This document shows, one piece after another, positions 9,400 through 18,616 of a stretch of DNA of 39,895 bases (its first letter is position 1; the number at the start of each line of letters is the position of its first letter). The stretch covers positions 1 through 39,895 of the forward strand of contig JAEUOJ010000072.1 in NCBI GenBank assembly GCA_016789495.1, written 5' to 3'. Origin of the DNA: Accumulibacter sp. (GTDB taxonomy: Bacteria > Pseudomonadota > Gammaproteobacteria > Burkholderiales > Rhodocyclaceae). The notes below the pieces were generated by a model, which had not been told where the DNA came from, searched no databases, and saw nothing but the letters and a program-made list of their open reading frames with translations. A program made the position numbers and the translations under genes.

Positions 9400-9570
9400 T
9401 CTGTGCGTTAATGACTGGCTTGGCGATGCTGATCATCATCTGATCAATTAGTGCTTTGGGAATGCTGGGCACCGATGCCGGTTTCTTCTTGCTTGTATTG
9501 ATTGGCATACATCCGCCTTTTTGTTGACATGGTATGCCTTACACATAAAATTTCTGACACCCCTTGACAC
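9400..9570 (-). mobile_element. Possible IS256-type element 5' end (N-terminal transposase remnant plus terminal repeat)
   Basis: Reading the minus strand from an ATG at 9508 gives MPINTSKKKPASVPSIPKAL, then IDQMMISIAKPVINAQSGKI before a stop near 9387. This resembles the Lys-rich lead and the IPK-x-LIDQ segment at the start of IS256-family transposases. Just upstream on that strand, 9538-9564 (plus-strand ttacacataaaatttctgac) resembles the ends of IS256-type elements. Nothing of the catalytic domain remains. The family assignment is tentative, from memory of the motif only. Together with the adjacent IS5 remnant it shows repeated insertion at this site. Confidence 0.4.
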
Positions 9571-9936
9571 TCTTTCGCGGGGCCAATTGATCATCCGATC
9601 TTCCAAGATCTGTCTACCACCTCTCGTCGGCAAGGCGCAAACGACCACTCCACCTCACTGCCATGCATTACACTCATGGTTTCACGTCGTGAATTCAGCC
9701 GACGATCAGTTCCCCATGTCATTGGCAACGTTGCTCGTCGCGCACGGACGGTCACTTGTGACTCATTAAAAATCAATGAATTTTCAGCTATCCATGCAAA
9801 TCCAGGCACCGCCACGGCGAGCTATGCTGACGAGCTCACGTCAGACCAGCCGTTACCGACTCACCGCTGGTTCGCGGCACAGCGACACTGACCGCGGCTG
9901 ACACCGTCCCGAACCGCTCTCCTTCGCGAGGTAGTC
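9571..9936. other. Non-coding spacer upstream of argJ
   Basis: No convincing gene is present. A small palindrome (gatcttccaagatc, 9597-9610) is visible. Short open frames here lack recognisable motifs or good ribosome sites. The argJ ribosome site (GAGG at about 9929) lies at the right end. The promoter of argJ should be in this stretch, but no good -35/-10 pair was found. Confidence 0.5.
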
Positions 9937-11175
9937 ATGCCCGTCAATTACCGAACCCCTTCTCCCGAACAGCTCTATCCCGTTTCCGGTGTTAACTTGG
10001 GTATCGCGCAAGCGGCGATCCGCAAGCCCGATCACCACGATCTGACGCTGATCGCGTTGGCCGCCGGCAGTCGGGTAGCCGGCGTATTCACGCTCAACCG
10101 CTTTTGCGCTGCGCCGGTCCAGGTCTGCCGTCGACACCTTGAACTTGGTGACGACATTCGGGCGCTGGTGATCAACACCGGCAACGCCAACGCCGGCACC
10201 GGCGAGGCCGGCTGGCAGGCGGCGACGCGAACCTGCGCCGTGGTCGCCGATTTGCTGGCGATCGAGGACCGCCAGGTTCTGCCATTCTCCACCGGCGTGA
10301 TTCTCGAGCCGTTGCCGATCGACAAATTGCTTGCCGCACTGCCGAACTGCGTCACCAATTTGCGCGCCGACCGTTGGCACGCCGCGGCGCAGGCGATCAT
10401 GACCACCGACACGGTCGCCAAAGCGGCGTCGCGTCGCGTCGACATCGACGGTCGGCCGATCACCGTCACCGGTATCGCCAAGGGCGCGGGAATGATCCGC
10501 CCGAACATGGCAACGATGCTCGCCTTTGTCGCCACCGACGCCGGGCTTGCCGGGCCGCTGCTCGAGCGACTGCTCCGTGAAGCCGCCGATGAATCGTTCA
10601 ATGGCATCACCGTCGATGGGGACACCTCGACCAACGATTCGTTCGTGCTCATCGCCACCGGCCAGTCCGGCGTAGACATCCTCGCCGACGACAGCGCCGC
10701 TTACGCCACCTTGCGCGAAACAGTGATCGCAATTGCCGCTGAATTGGCGCAAGCGATCGTCCGTGACGGTGAGGGCGCCAGCAAATTCATAACCATCGCC
10801 GTCGAAAACGGTCGCCATCGCGACGAGTGTCGACGAGTCGCGTACGCCATTGCTCACTCGCCGCTGGTCAAAACCGCTTTTTTCGCTTCAGATCCCAATC
10901 TTGGACGGATCCTGGCGGCGATCGGTTACGCCGAGATCGAGCCGCTGGCTATCGATCGAGTTCGGGTGTGGCTGAGCGACGGCGACAACGAGGTGCTGGT
11001 TGCCGAACAGGGGGGGCGCGCGGCGACTTACCGCGAAGAGGACGGCGCGGCGATCATGGCAAAGGCCGAAATCGGCATTCGCGTCGAACTGGCGACCGGC
11101 ACCGCCCGGGCAACGGTGTATACCTCCGACCTGTCTTACGACTACGTGAAGATCAACGCCGACTATCGAAGTTAA
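9937..11175 (+). CDS. argJ: Bifunctional glutamate N-acetyltransferase / amino-acid acetyltransferase ArgJ
   Basis: A 412-residue ArgJ that recycles the acetyl group from N-acetylornithine to glutamate, releasing ornithine for arginine synthesis in the cytoplasm; bifunctional forms also use acetyl-CoA. The self-cleavage site is visible in [13 protein letters not shown]: Thr193 becomes the N-terminal nucleophile of the beta chain. Other family signatures are [11 protein letters not shown] (80-89, oxyanion region), [12 protein letters not shown] (50-61) and the C-terminal [18 protein letters not shown]. Length is normal. The ATG is preceded by GAGG. It stands alone, plus strand, convergent with the cbb operon. 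Whether it is monofunctional or bifunctional cannot be read from sequence. Confidence 0.97.
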   Translation: MPVNYRTPSPEQLYPVSGVNLGIAQAAIRKPDHHDLTLIALAAGSRVAGVFTLNRFCAAPVQVCRRHLELGDDIRALVINTGNANAGTGEAGWQAATRTCAVVADLLAIEDRQVLPFSTGVILEPLPIDKLLAALPNCVTNLRADRWHAAAQAIMTTDTVAKAASRRVDIDGRPITVTGIAKGAGMIRPNMATMLAFVATDAGLAGPLLERLLREAADESFNGITVDGDTSTNDSFVLIATGQSGVDILADDSAAYATLRETVIAIAAELAQAIVRDGEGASKFITIAVENGRHRDECRRVAYAIAHSPLVKTAFFASDPNLGRILAAIGYAEIEPLAIDRVRVWLSDGDNEVLVAEQGGRAATYREEDGAAIMAKAEIGIRVELATGTARATVYTSDLSYDYVKINADYRS

Positions 11176-11345
11176 CCGTTTGTCGGACTTGACCAAGCCG
11201 GCAGCAAGGGCCGGGATGATGACGGCTTCTTGGGCTGGGGGTATTCGCCCAGGGGGACCACGGATCGTTCGCTCCAACCAGTGTGCGCGTGTTGCCGCTG
11301 AATTTGTCGCCCGGTCAACTCAACGACACTCGCTGTTGATGACGA

Positions 11346-13637
11346 TCATCGTGTGAGGCTCATGAACAATTGCGGCAGCCGTTCGGGCAGGCGCTCGATG
11401 TGATCGATCACCGTGTAACGTCGTCCGAAAATGTCGCTGACGTAGTCGTCGGCCCGCGGATCGAGGCTGATGCAGTAGGTGAATACGCCCAGTCGCTCCG
11501 CTTCCTCGACCGCCTTGCGGGCATCTTCGATCAGCAACCGGTCGTCCTGCACGTCGACGTCGGCCGGCTGACCGTCGGTGAGGATCAGCAACAGCTTCTT
11601 TTCGGTCCGACGGGACTGCAGCATCCGCGTCGCATGGCGGATCGCCGGACCCATCCGCGTCGACCCGCCGGCCTGCATCGCCGCCAGCCGGCTTTTCACT
11701 TCGGCATGCCAGCTTTCGCCGTAGCCCTTGAAGTGCAGGTAACGCACGTCGTTGCGGGTATTGGAGTGAAAACCGGCAATCGCCAAGAGATCACCGAGCT
11801 GCTCGATCGACCAGGCCAGCAGGGATACCGCTTCCTGACTCAATTCGAGAATGCTCTGCTGACCGTCGCCAACCGTGACTTTGTCGGCCAGGGACTGCGA
11901 GAGATCAAGCAGCAAGGTCACGGCGAGATTACGGCCATTGCGGCGGTGGCTCATGTTGATCCGTGGCTCGGGGGTGACGCCGCTTTTCAGATCGATCAAC
12001 GAGCGCAGCGCGATGTCGAGGTCGAGTTCGCTGCCGTCCTCACGGTAGCGGACGCGCACGCGGTCCTGTGGGCGCAGGTGGTCGAGCAGCCGTTTCAGGC
12101 GCCGGGTCAGCCGCTCATGCCTGGCCAGCAGTTGGTCGATATGCGCGCTGTCGCCGGCCGGATGCAGTGATTCATAGACGCTGACCCAGTCCGGCCGGTA
12201 GCTTTGCGTCGCATAATCCCATTCAGGGTAATAGCACGGCGGCAGGCGCTCGGCTTCCTCGACCCGCGGTGGCGGTGGTCGGGACTCGAACATTTCCTCG
12301 TCGTCGCTCAACTCGTGGAATTGCCAGAGATGGCGGTTGTCGTCCCGGTAGTCGATCTCCGTCCCGGCGAAATGCACCTCCGCCGACTGATCGCTCGGTT
12401 GACGCGTTCGCGCCACCCAGGCCAGCGCCAAGGCGACCATCGCTTCGCCGGCGCCTTGACCATCGGCGAGCAGCGCCTGGAAACGGGCGACGAATTCGAT
12501 CAGCGTCGCATCGGTGTAGCCATGCTCTGCATCGAGCAGCGCGCGCGACAGCATCGTCAGCCGATGGCGCAGGCACGATCGCTGACGGGGATCGCAATCG
12601 CCGGCGCGCGGCGCCGGATGCAAGGCCAGGAACAATTTTCGCAGTCCGGGATAGCGGCGCAGGATCAGCGTATCGATCCGGCAATCCTCGAACACCTCGA
12701 TCGCCAGACGCTGCAACGGACTGAAATTGTCGGCAAAAATAGGGCGGCTCCAGCCACGGTGTCCGGCGAGATGCGCCAGGATTGCTCGATAGCGGTCTAG
12801 ACCGTCGACGCCGGCGTGCGTGTCTAGGGCATCGGGCAGATAGATCGCCGCCGCGTCGCAACTGGGCCGGCGGATCTTTTCCGGGTCGACCGGATACGCC
12901 TGCAGCGGACCGGGGTCGTTCCACAAGGCACGCAGGAAAAGTTCGAGCAATCGTTGGTGGTCGCTGAACTGCACTCCCCGGCGTTGCCGGTGCCAGACGG
13001 CGCGACTGTCCGGTGAGCGCAGACCGAAATAGTCCTGCAGACGTTCGGGGTGATCCGGATGATTGCGTAGTCCGTAGTCTACCCACTGGCGCAACCCGTC
13101 GAGAGTCAGCGTGTCGAGCAGCGTCGCTGATTGCGAGAAAAACTCCGGCAGCGCCGGACTGGCAAAGGTTTGATGGATACCGTGGATCGAGCCGCTGCTG
13201 CGCTCCATCAACGACACCACCAGTTCGAGATAGGCTGGCAAGGTCGCTTCCGCCAACAAGCGGTTGGCCACGGTGGCCAGTGTGCGCAGGAAAGGGGCGA
13301 TCGTCCTGGCGTTGGGCGATTTGTGCAGCGCGGTCAGCACGCGTTCGACCGCTGGCAGTGTGTCTTCACCGACAGCGGCGGCGATTTTTGGCCATTGCTC
13401 CAGGAACGCCCGCACCGGTTCGTCGCCACGGCCGATCTTGCCAAGCCAGCGGGCCCGATCGAGATAAGCGTCGAGAGCGTCTTCGCTGAGGACCGCCACC
13501 GCGTCGAGCAGGCATTTTTCGAACACCGCTTGGACCGCCGGAAATCGGCAGTCCAGGCGCTCGCGGGCGAGACGCAGTCGTTCGGACCATCGCGGGTCCG
13601 CAGCTTCAGTGGGCTTGGCGGGGCGAACGGTGACCAT
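11346..13637 (-). CDS. cbbO: RuBisCO activation protein CbbO (VWA domain adaptor)
   Basis: A 763-residue protein whose C-terminal third is a von Willebrand factor A domain: the MIDAS motif DLSQS at 578-582, Thr660 in STRMGP, and TDG at 687-689. The long N-terminal helical region is typical of CbbO/NorD-like proteins. CbbO is the adaptor that docks the hexameric AAA+ ATPase CbbQ onto RuBisCO, so that inhibitory sugar phosphates are released. It is third in the minus-strand operon cbbM-cbbQ-cbbO, starting 24 bp after the cbbQ stop. No strong ribosome site precedes the ATG at 13637, so translation may depend on coupling to cbbQ. Family members without RuBisCO (NorD) exist, but the context decides. 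Confidence 0.93.
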   Translation of the reverse strand: MVTVRPAKPTEAADPRWSERLRLARERLDCRFPAVQAVFEKCLLDAVAVLSEDALDAYLDRARWLGKIGRGDEPVRAFLEQWPKIAAAVGEDTLPAVERVLTALHKSPNARTIAPFLRTLATVANRLLAEATLPAYLELVVSLMERSSGSIHGIHQTFASPALPEFFSQSATLLDTLTLDGLRQWVDYGLRNHPDHPERLQDYFGLRSPDSRAVWHRQRRGVQFSDHQRLLELFLRALWNDPGPLQAYPVDPEKIRRPSCDAAAIYLPDALDTHAGVDGLDRYRAILAHLAGHRGWSRPIFADNFSPLQRLAIEVFEDCRIDTLILRRYPGLRKLFLALHPAPRAGDCDPRQRSCLRHRLTMLSRALLDAEHGYTDATLIEFVARFQALLADGQGAGEAMVALALAWVARTRQPSDQSAEVHFAGTEIDYRDDNRHLWQFHELSDDEEMFESRPPPPRVEEAERLPPCYYPEWDYATQSYRPDWVSVYESLHPAGDSAHIDQLLARHERLTRRLKRLLDHLRPQDRVRVRYREDGSELDLDIALRSLIDLKSGVTPEPRINMSHRRNGRNLAVTLLLDLSQSLADKVTVGDGQQSILELSQEAVSLLAWSIEQLGDLLAIAGFHSNTRNDVRYLHFKGYGESWHAEVKSRLAAMQAGGSTRMGPAIRHATRMLQSRRTEKKLLLILTDGQPADVDVQDDRLLIEDARKAVEEAERLGVFTYCISLDPRADDYVSDIFGRRYTVIDHIERLPERLPQLFMSLTR

Positions 13638-13661
13638 CGCGGCAGGGCGCAGAGTGGTCCG

Positions 13662-14468
13662 TCAGTCAGTGAAAATCGCGTCGATGGCCAGATCGAGCGT
13701 CTGGCGTATATCGCGGTCGTCGGTGATCGGCCGTACCAGCGCCATCCGGCAGGCTTCGCGTGGCGCGACGCCGCCGGTGATCAGCGTCGCCGCATAAACC
13801 AGCAGACGGGTGGAGATTCCCTCGTCCAGACCATGCCCTTTCAACCGCCGCGCGGTGGCGCCGACTTCGACCAGACGCTCGGCAATGCTCTCATCCACAC
13901 GGCTTTCGCTGACCAGGATCGCTGCTTCCAGTTTCGCCGTCGGGTAATCGAAATCGAGAGCGGCAAACCTCTGCTTGGTCGATTGCTTGAGATCCTTAAT
14001 CAGGCTCTGATAGCCGGGATTGTAGGAAATCACCAATTGGAAGTCCGAGTGAGCACGTATCAGTTCGCCTTTTTTGTCCAGCGGTAGGACGCGCCGGTGG
14101 TCGGTCAGTGGATGGATGACTACGGTCGTATCCTGGCGCGCCTCGACGATCTCGTCGAGGTAACAGATCGCGCCGATGCGTACGGCGGTGGTCAGTGGGC
14201 CATCCAGCCACCGCGTCCCGTCGGCCTCGAGCAGGTAGCGGCCGACCAGATCAGCGGCGGTCATGTCCTCGTTGCAGGCGACGGTGATCAGCGGCCGGCC
14301 GAGTTTCCAGGCCATGTGTTCGACAAAGCGCGACTTGCCGCAGCCGGTCGGACCCTTGATCATCACCGGCAGACGCGCGGCGTACGCCGCGGCGAACAGC
14401 GTCACCTCGTCACCTTGCGGGCGGTAATACGGTTGCCGATGAATCCTGAAGGTTTCGGCGTGATCCAT
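13662..14468 (-). CDS. cbbQ: RuBisCO activase AAA+ ATPase CbbQ
   Basis: A 268-residue MoxR-class AAA+ ATPase. Walker A GPTGCGKS is at 39-46 and Walker B ICYLDEI at 101-107 (Asp105-Glu106); [10 protein letters not shown] near residue 170 is the sensor-type motif. With CbbO it forms the activase that remodels inhibited form II RuBisCO using ATP. The ATG at 14468 ([17 protein letters not shown]) is chosen because it gives the normal N-terminus and has GAGG about 10 bases upstream; an in-frame start at 14528 would run into cbbM. It lies 29 bp after cbbM and 24 bp before cbbO, all minus strand. Confidence 0.95.
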   Translation of the reverse strand: MDHAETFRIHRQPYYRPQGDEVTLFAAAYAARLPVMIKGPTGCGKSRFVEHMAWKLGRPLITVACNEDMTAADLVGRYLLEADGTRWLDGPLTTAVRIGAICYLDEIVEARQDTTVVIHPLTDHRRVLPLDKKGELIRAHSDFQLVISYNPGYQSLIKDLKQSTKQRFAALDFDYPTAKLEAAILVSESRVDESIAERLVEVGATARRLKGHGLDEGISTRLLVYAATLITGGVAPREACRMALVRPITDDRDIRQTLDLAIDAIFTD

Positions 14469-14497
14469 GCTCGCTACCTCGAACTGAAGATCGGTTT

Positions 14498-15877
14498 TCA
14501 GCGATGCGCGCCGAGCTTCTCGCGCCATCCCGGGTACAGTTTGTCGGCGTCAGCGGGGAACGAAGCGAAAGCACGGGCGAATTCCCGATGCTCGCGCGCC
14601 CATTCGATCGGGTCGGCGCCGGCCCGCCAGCATTCGTAAGCCTGGCGCAGCGAAATGGCTCCCGCCGCTGGACTGTCGATGTGACCGTACGACCCCCCGC
14701 CGGCGGTATTGATCACGTTGCCGTGTCCGAGATTGGCGAAAAAACCCGGCAAACGCAGCGCGTTCATGCCGCCGGAAATGATCGGCGTCGTGGGCTTCAT
14801 GCCGTGCCATTTCTGGTAATACGCTGGTCCTTGGAACTCGTCGCGTTCGATGATGTAGGCGATCGACCGGTCGTCGGCAGTTCCCTCCATCTTGCCGTAG
14901 CCCATCGTTCCGACATGGATACCAGACGCGCCCTGCAGGCGGGCCATCTTGGCCAGTACGTAGGCATCGTAGCCGCGGCGCGAACTCGGCGAGGTAACGG
15001 CGCCATGGCCGGCGCGATGATAGTGCAGATACTGGTGGGGATATTGCCGCCGGGCGGTGGTCACCATTCCTGGGCCACCGACGTAGCCATCGACCAGGAA
15101 TGCCACCTTGTCGGCATCCGGACCGAAAGTTTCAAGAATGAAATCGGCGCGGGCGCACATTTCGTAATGGTCATCTGCGGTGATATTTGCCGAGAAAATC
15201 TTTGCCTGGCCGGTTTCGTCCTGGGCGCGTTTCATCGCGTCATAAACCAGTGGCATGACCTTTTTCATCGGCGCGAAGACCTGGTTGCCCTGCGGCTCGT
15301 CGTTTTTGATGAAATCGCCGCCGAGCCAGAACTGGTACGCAGCGTGGGCAAACGGTTCCGGGCGCAAACCGAGTTTGGGTTTGATGATCGTTCCGGCGAT
15401 GTACCCCCCGTCTTTGAGGGGACGCCCGAGAATCCGCCAGAGGTCGGAAATGTCCTTGGCCGGCCCGTCGAACAACTGGATCGCCCGCTCCGGCATGTAG
15501 AAATCGTACATCTTGGCGTGCTCGATGTCGCCCATTCCCTGATTGTTGCCGATCGCCAGGGTCAGAAACGAGACCAGCATCATCCGTCCGTCGGTGATAT
15601 TGCGGTCGAACAAATCGAGCGGATAGGCGATACGCATCTCGTCGCCGGCTTCATCAATGAAGTACACCAGCGCGTCGACGCCACGGGTGAAATCGTCGGT
15701 GGTCACCACCTCGACATTGGTGCCGGTGGACGATTCGGCGGCGAAATGTGCCGCCGCTTGCAGATAGTCATAGCCCGCCTTCGGTCGCATTTTGTAGGCG
15801 ACGAGAATGTGCCGGCCGCCGGCGATCAGACTTTCCTCGTCCAGGCTAAGATCGGCGTAACGGTTCGATTGGTCCAT
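14498..15877 (-). CDS. cbbM: Ribulose-1,5-bisphosphate carboxylase/oxygenase, form II
   Basis: A 459-residue form II RuBisCO catalysing CO2 fixation onto ribulose bisphosphate. All key residues fall at the Rhodospirillum rubrum positions: Glu48, Asn111, Lys166 and Lys168 (TIIKPKLG), Lys191 (to be carbamylated) with Asp193 and Glu194 (FIKNDEPQ), His287, His321, Lys329 (GYGKMEG) and Ser368 (SGGMN). The start at 15877 ([15 protein letters not shown]) is the family's usual one and has GGAG 7-10 bases upstream; the frame is open to 15970 but that extension is not conserved. It is the first gene of cbbM-cbbQ-cbbO. The enzyme looks fully functional. No small subunit or cbbR is present in the window. 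Confidence 0.98.
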   Translation of the reverse strand: MDQSNRYADLSLDEESLIAGGRHILVAYKMRPKAGYDYLQAAAHFAAESSTGTNVEVVTTDDFTRGVDALVYFIDEAGDEMRIAYPLDLFDRNITDGRMMLVSFLTLAIGNNQGMGDIEHAKMYDFYMPERAIQLFDGPAKDISDLWRILGRPLKDGGYIAGTIIKPKLGLRPEPFAHAAYQFWLGGDFIKNDEPQGNQVFAPMKKVMPLVYDAMKRAQDETGQAKIFSANITADDHYEMCARADFILETFGPDADKVAFLVDGYVGGPGMVTTARRQYPHQYLHYHRAGHGAVTSPSSRRGYDAYVLAKMARLQGASGIHVGTMGYGKMEGTADDRSIAYIIERDEFQGPAYYQKWHGMKPTTPIISGGMNALRLPGFFANLGHGNVINTAGGGSYGHIDSPAAGAISLRQAYECWRAGADPIEWAREHREFARAFASFPADADKLYPGWREKLGAHR

Positions 15878-16553
15878 GCGGTTCTCCGTTTCGAAAAATG
15901 AAATTTCAGGCGGTATCGTCCCAGATGGCTTATCGTCAGCCCCGGTCTGGTTGACTGAACCACCAACCACGGCGTACGAGCAGGTCGGCGCCCCATGGAC
16001 GATCAGCTCAAGTTGCTGACCAGCAGTGTATTTCAGGTTATAAATAAATAAAAGTTAATCATTATTCACAAATAATTAATTTATTACTTAATAATTGCAA
16101 AGTACAAGGTCAGTTTGACGACGTTCCCGGTGACATGGAACGCGTCCGTAATCCTCCACCACGCGCCCGTTAAAATAGTGATCGGCCGCGAGACGAAAAT
16201 CGCGACGAAGGCGCGCGTGATCGGTGTGGCATGACAAGGTGGCACGTGGCGCGACGGAAGACCGGTATCGCCACGCCGCCTGTTGCTCGCGGGCTGGACG
16301 GTGCGCACGAGTGAGGTCATCGAATGGCTGATTCGACCCGAGGGTTCGCTACGGGCCCGACGATATCCTGGTTGAACGTCGGGTTCGCCGCTCAATGTTT
16401 CATCGGGCCTAAGCCCTCCTGTAGCTGTCCCCCCGGACAACGGCATTCCTGCGATCACCTCGCGGCCCGCGGGTGTCGTGCCGCGGCCCGCTCTGCTGTT
16501 AGAATCCAGGAACTCTGTCCGACCGTCCATCATCCTCCACGCAGGAGTTCGCC
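15878..16553. other. Divergent control region between cbbM and the moxR-like gene
   Basis: A spacer of 676 bp without a recognisable gene. It contains a strikingly AT-rich core at about 16031-16100 inside otherwise GC-rich DNA, a T-N11-A element within it, and a perfect 7 bp hairpin (CCCGACG at 16356-16362 with CGTCGGG at 16377-16383). A TAGAAT hexamer at 16500-16505 could be the -10 of the plus-strand AAA+ gene. Open frames here on both strands show no family motifs. A cbbR regulator gene, often found here, is absent. Confidence 0.55.
16056..16068 (-). promoter_or_regulatory. Candidate CbbR (LysR-type) binding element upstream of cbbM
   Basis: On the cbbM strand the sequence TGAATAATGATTA fits TNA-N7-TNA and therefore the T-N11-A core of LysR-type regulators such as CbbR. 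It lies about 180 bp upstream of the cbbM start, inside an AT-rich island. AT-rich DNA yields this loose pattern by chance, so support is weak. Confidence 0.3.
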
Positions 16554-17396
16554 ATGCGTTTCGCCGGTTCCGAGAATTACGTTGCCACCCGCGACCTGAC
16601 CTTGGCGGTCAATGCCGCGATCACCCTGCAGCGGCCGTTGTTGATCAAAGGCGAACCGGGGACCGGCAAGACGATGCTCGCCGAGGAGGTGGCTGCCGCG
16701 CTCGGTCTGCCGTTGTTCGAATGGCACGTCAAATCGACGACCAAGGCGCAACAAGGGCTGTACGAATACGACGCCGTCTCCCGCCTGCGCGATTCACAAC
16801 TCGGCGAAGCCCGGGTCGCCGACATCGGCAGCTACATCGTCAAGGGAGTTCTGTGGCAGGCCTTCGAATCGCCGACGACGTCAGTGGTTCTGATCGACGA
16901 AATCGACAAGGCCGACATCGAGTTTCCGAACGACCTGTTGCGCGAACTCGACCGGATGGAGTTTTTCGTTTACGAGACGCGCCAAAACGTGCGGGCGCGG
17001 CACCGACCGGTGGTTTTCATCACCTCGAACAACGAAAAGGAGCTTCCCGACGCCTTCCTACGCCGTTGTTTCTTCCACTACATCAAATTCCCCGACAAGG
17101 AGACGATGACCCGGATCATCGACGTCCATTTCCCGGGCCTGAAGCCGGCTTTGCTGCGTGAAGCGTTGGAAGTGTTTTTCGAGCTGCGAGAAGTGCCCGG
17201 CCTAAAGAAAAAGCCGTCGACTTCGGAACTGCTCGACTGGCTGAAACTGCTGCTCGCCGAGGACATTCCGCCGGAAGCGCTGCGTAGCCAGGATCGCAAG
17301 GTGGTCATCCCGCCGCTGCATGGCGCGCTGCTCAAAAACGAACAGGACGTCCATCTCTTCGAGCGGCTGATTTTCATGGCCAGACAGAATCGCTGA
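16554..17396 (+). CDS. MoxR family AAA+ ATPase (not CbbQ)
   Basis: A 280-residue MoxR-class AAA+ ATPase. Walker A KGEPGTGKTML is at about residues 31-41 and Walker B VVLIDEIDKA near 111-120; sensor 1 is VFITSNNEKELPDAFLRR (about 159-176), with the arginine finger region following. MoxR proteins act as chaperone-like remodelling motors and nearly always pair with a VWA-domain partner, here the next gene. It differs clearly from CbbQ in Walker A (EPGTGKT against PTGCGKS) and N-terminus. The start has AGGAG 6 bases upstream. It is divergent from cbbM, so a RuBisCO link is possible, but this MoxR/VWA pair type also exists away from cbb genes. The substrate is unknown. Confidence 0.9.
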   Translation: MRFAGSENYVATRDLTLAVNAAITLQRPLLIKGEPGTGKTMLAEEVAAALGLPLFEWHVKSTTKAQQGLYEYDAVSRLRDSQLGEARVADIGSYIVKGVLWQAFESPTTSVVLIDEIDKADIEFPNDLLRELDRMEFFVYETRQNVRARHRPVVFITSNNEKELPDAFLRRCFFHYIKFPDKETMTRIIDVHFPGLKPALLREALEVFFELREVPGLKKKPSTSELLDWLKLLLAEDIPPEALRSQDRKVVIPPLHGALLKNEQDVHLFERLIFMARQNR

Positions 17397-17434
17397 TCGG
17401 CGACAGTGACTCCGACCAGGGCGAGCGCGGCGCG

Positions 17435-18604
17435 ATGCTGATCGATTTTTTCATGCACCTCAAGGCCAGTCGGGTGCCGGTATCGATCAAAGAATTTCTG
17501 GCTTTGCTCGAGGCGCTGCAGCAACACGTCATCGAGCACAGCCTGGATGACTTTTATCTGCTGTCGCGAGCGATCCTGGTCAAGGATGAGACGCATTTCG
17601 ACAAATTCGACCGGGCTTTCGGCGAATATTTCAAAGGCGTCGAAGCCCTGCCCGGAATGGATGTGCTGATTCCCGAGGACTGGTTGCGCGACGCGGTGAA
17701 AAAGCATCTCAGCGATGCCGAGCGCGCCAAACTCGAAAAGCTGGGCTGGGACAAGCTGATGGAAACATTCAAACAGCGGCTCGCCGAACAGAAGTCGCGC
17801 CATTCGGGCGGCAACAAATGGATCGGCACGGGCGGCAGTTCGCCTTTCGGCCATGGCGGCACTCATCCCGAAGGCATCCGTCTTGGCGGACGCAGCGAAA
17901 ATCGCTCGGCGGTCAAGGTCTGGGAAAAGCGCGAATTCCGCAATCTCGACGACAGTGTCGAAATCGGCACCCGCAACATCAAGGTGGCCTTGCGCCGGCT
18001 GCGTCGCTTCGCTCGCGAAGGAGCAGCCGAGGAACTCGATCTCGACGGCACCATCGCCGGCACGGCGCGCAACGCCGGCTGGCTGGATCTGAAACTGCGG
18101 CCTGAACGACACAATGCCGTTAAGGTGTTGCTATTACTGGACATCGGCGGGTCGATGGACGACTACATCCGCATCTGTGAAGAGCTGTTTTCAGCCTGCC
18201 GCAGCGAATTCAAGCATCTCGAATATTATTACTTCCACAATTGCGTTTACGACTTTCTCTGGAAAGACAACCGCCGCCGGCATACCGAACGCATCGCCAC
18301 GCATGACGTGCTGCACAAGTATGGCAGCGATTACAAACTGATCTTGGTCGGCGACGCGGCGATGAGTCCCTACGAAATCCTCATTCCGCACGGCAGCGTC
18401 GAATACAACAATGCCGAGCCCGGCGCGGTATGGCTACGTCGGCTGGTCGATACCTGGCCGCATGCCATCTGGCTCAACCCCGAACCCGAGCATTCCTGGG
18501 CCTATCGCCAATCGACGACCCTGATCCACAATCTGCTTGGCGGACGGATGTTTCCACTGACTCTAGACGGGTTGGCGCGGGGAATGCAACTGCTGAGCAA
18601 GTAA
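17435..18604 (+). CDS. VWA domain protein, CoxE-like partner of the MoxR ATPase
   Basis: A 389-residue protein with an N-terminal helical region, a Gly/Ser-rich linker (GTGGSSPFGHGGTHPEGIRLGG, about 130-151; first 20 are characteristic) and a C-terminal VWA-like domain. The MIDAS signature reads DIGGSMD from Asp236, with Gly where most VWA domains have the first Ser (DxSxS). A GDAAMSP segment near residue 309 may supply the distal MIDAS Asp. It follows the ATPase by 38 bp and surely works with it, by analogy to RavA-ViaA, NorQ-NorD and CbbQ-CbbO. It converges on the chemoreceptor gene with 12 bp between stops. The target protein is unknown. Confidence 0.88.
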   Translation: MLIDFFMHLKASRVPVSIKEFLALLEALQQHVIEHSLDDFYLLSRAILVKDETHFDKFDRAFGEYFKGVEALPGMDVLIPEDWLRDAVKKHLSDAERAKLEKLGWDKLMETFKQRLAEQKSRHSGGNKWIGTGGSSPFGHGGTHPEGIRLGGRSENRSAVKVWEKREFRNLDDSVEIGTRNIKVALRRLRRFAREGAAEELDLDGTIAGTARNAGWLDLKLRPERHNAVKVLLLLDIGGSMDDYIRICEELFSACRSEFKHLEYYYFHNCVYDFLWKDNRRRHTERIATHDVLHKYGSDYKLILVGDAAMSPYEILIPHGSVEYNNAEPGAVWLRRLVDTWPHAIWLNPEPEHSWAYRQSTTLIHNLLGGRMFPLTLDGLARGMQLLSK

Positions 18605-18616
18605 GCGCGGGCGGAC

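Noticed and set aside
9853-10857. Long minus-strand open frame opposite argJ (334 codons)
   Set aside because: It is antisense to an unmistakable argJ with all family motifs; the frame is a by-product of GC-rich codon use and shows low-complexity composition.
11176-11345. Possible terminator (ctggg...cccag) between argJ and cbbO
   Set aside because: Only a five-base stem with no T-run on either strand; too weak to annotate.
14504-15901. Plus-strand open frame of 465 codons opposite cbbM
   Set aside because: It is the mirror of a fully conserved RuBisCO gene and has no recognisable domain or ribosome site.
16084-16533. 149-codon minus-strand frame in the cbbM/moxR spacer, considered as a group II intron or other mobile fragment
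   Set aside because: No maturase, domain V or transposase motif could be identified on either strand.
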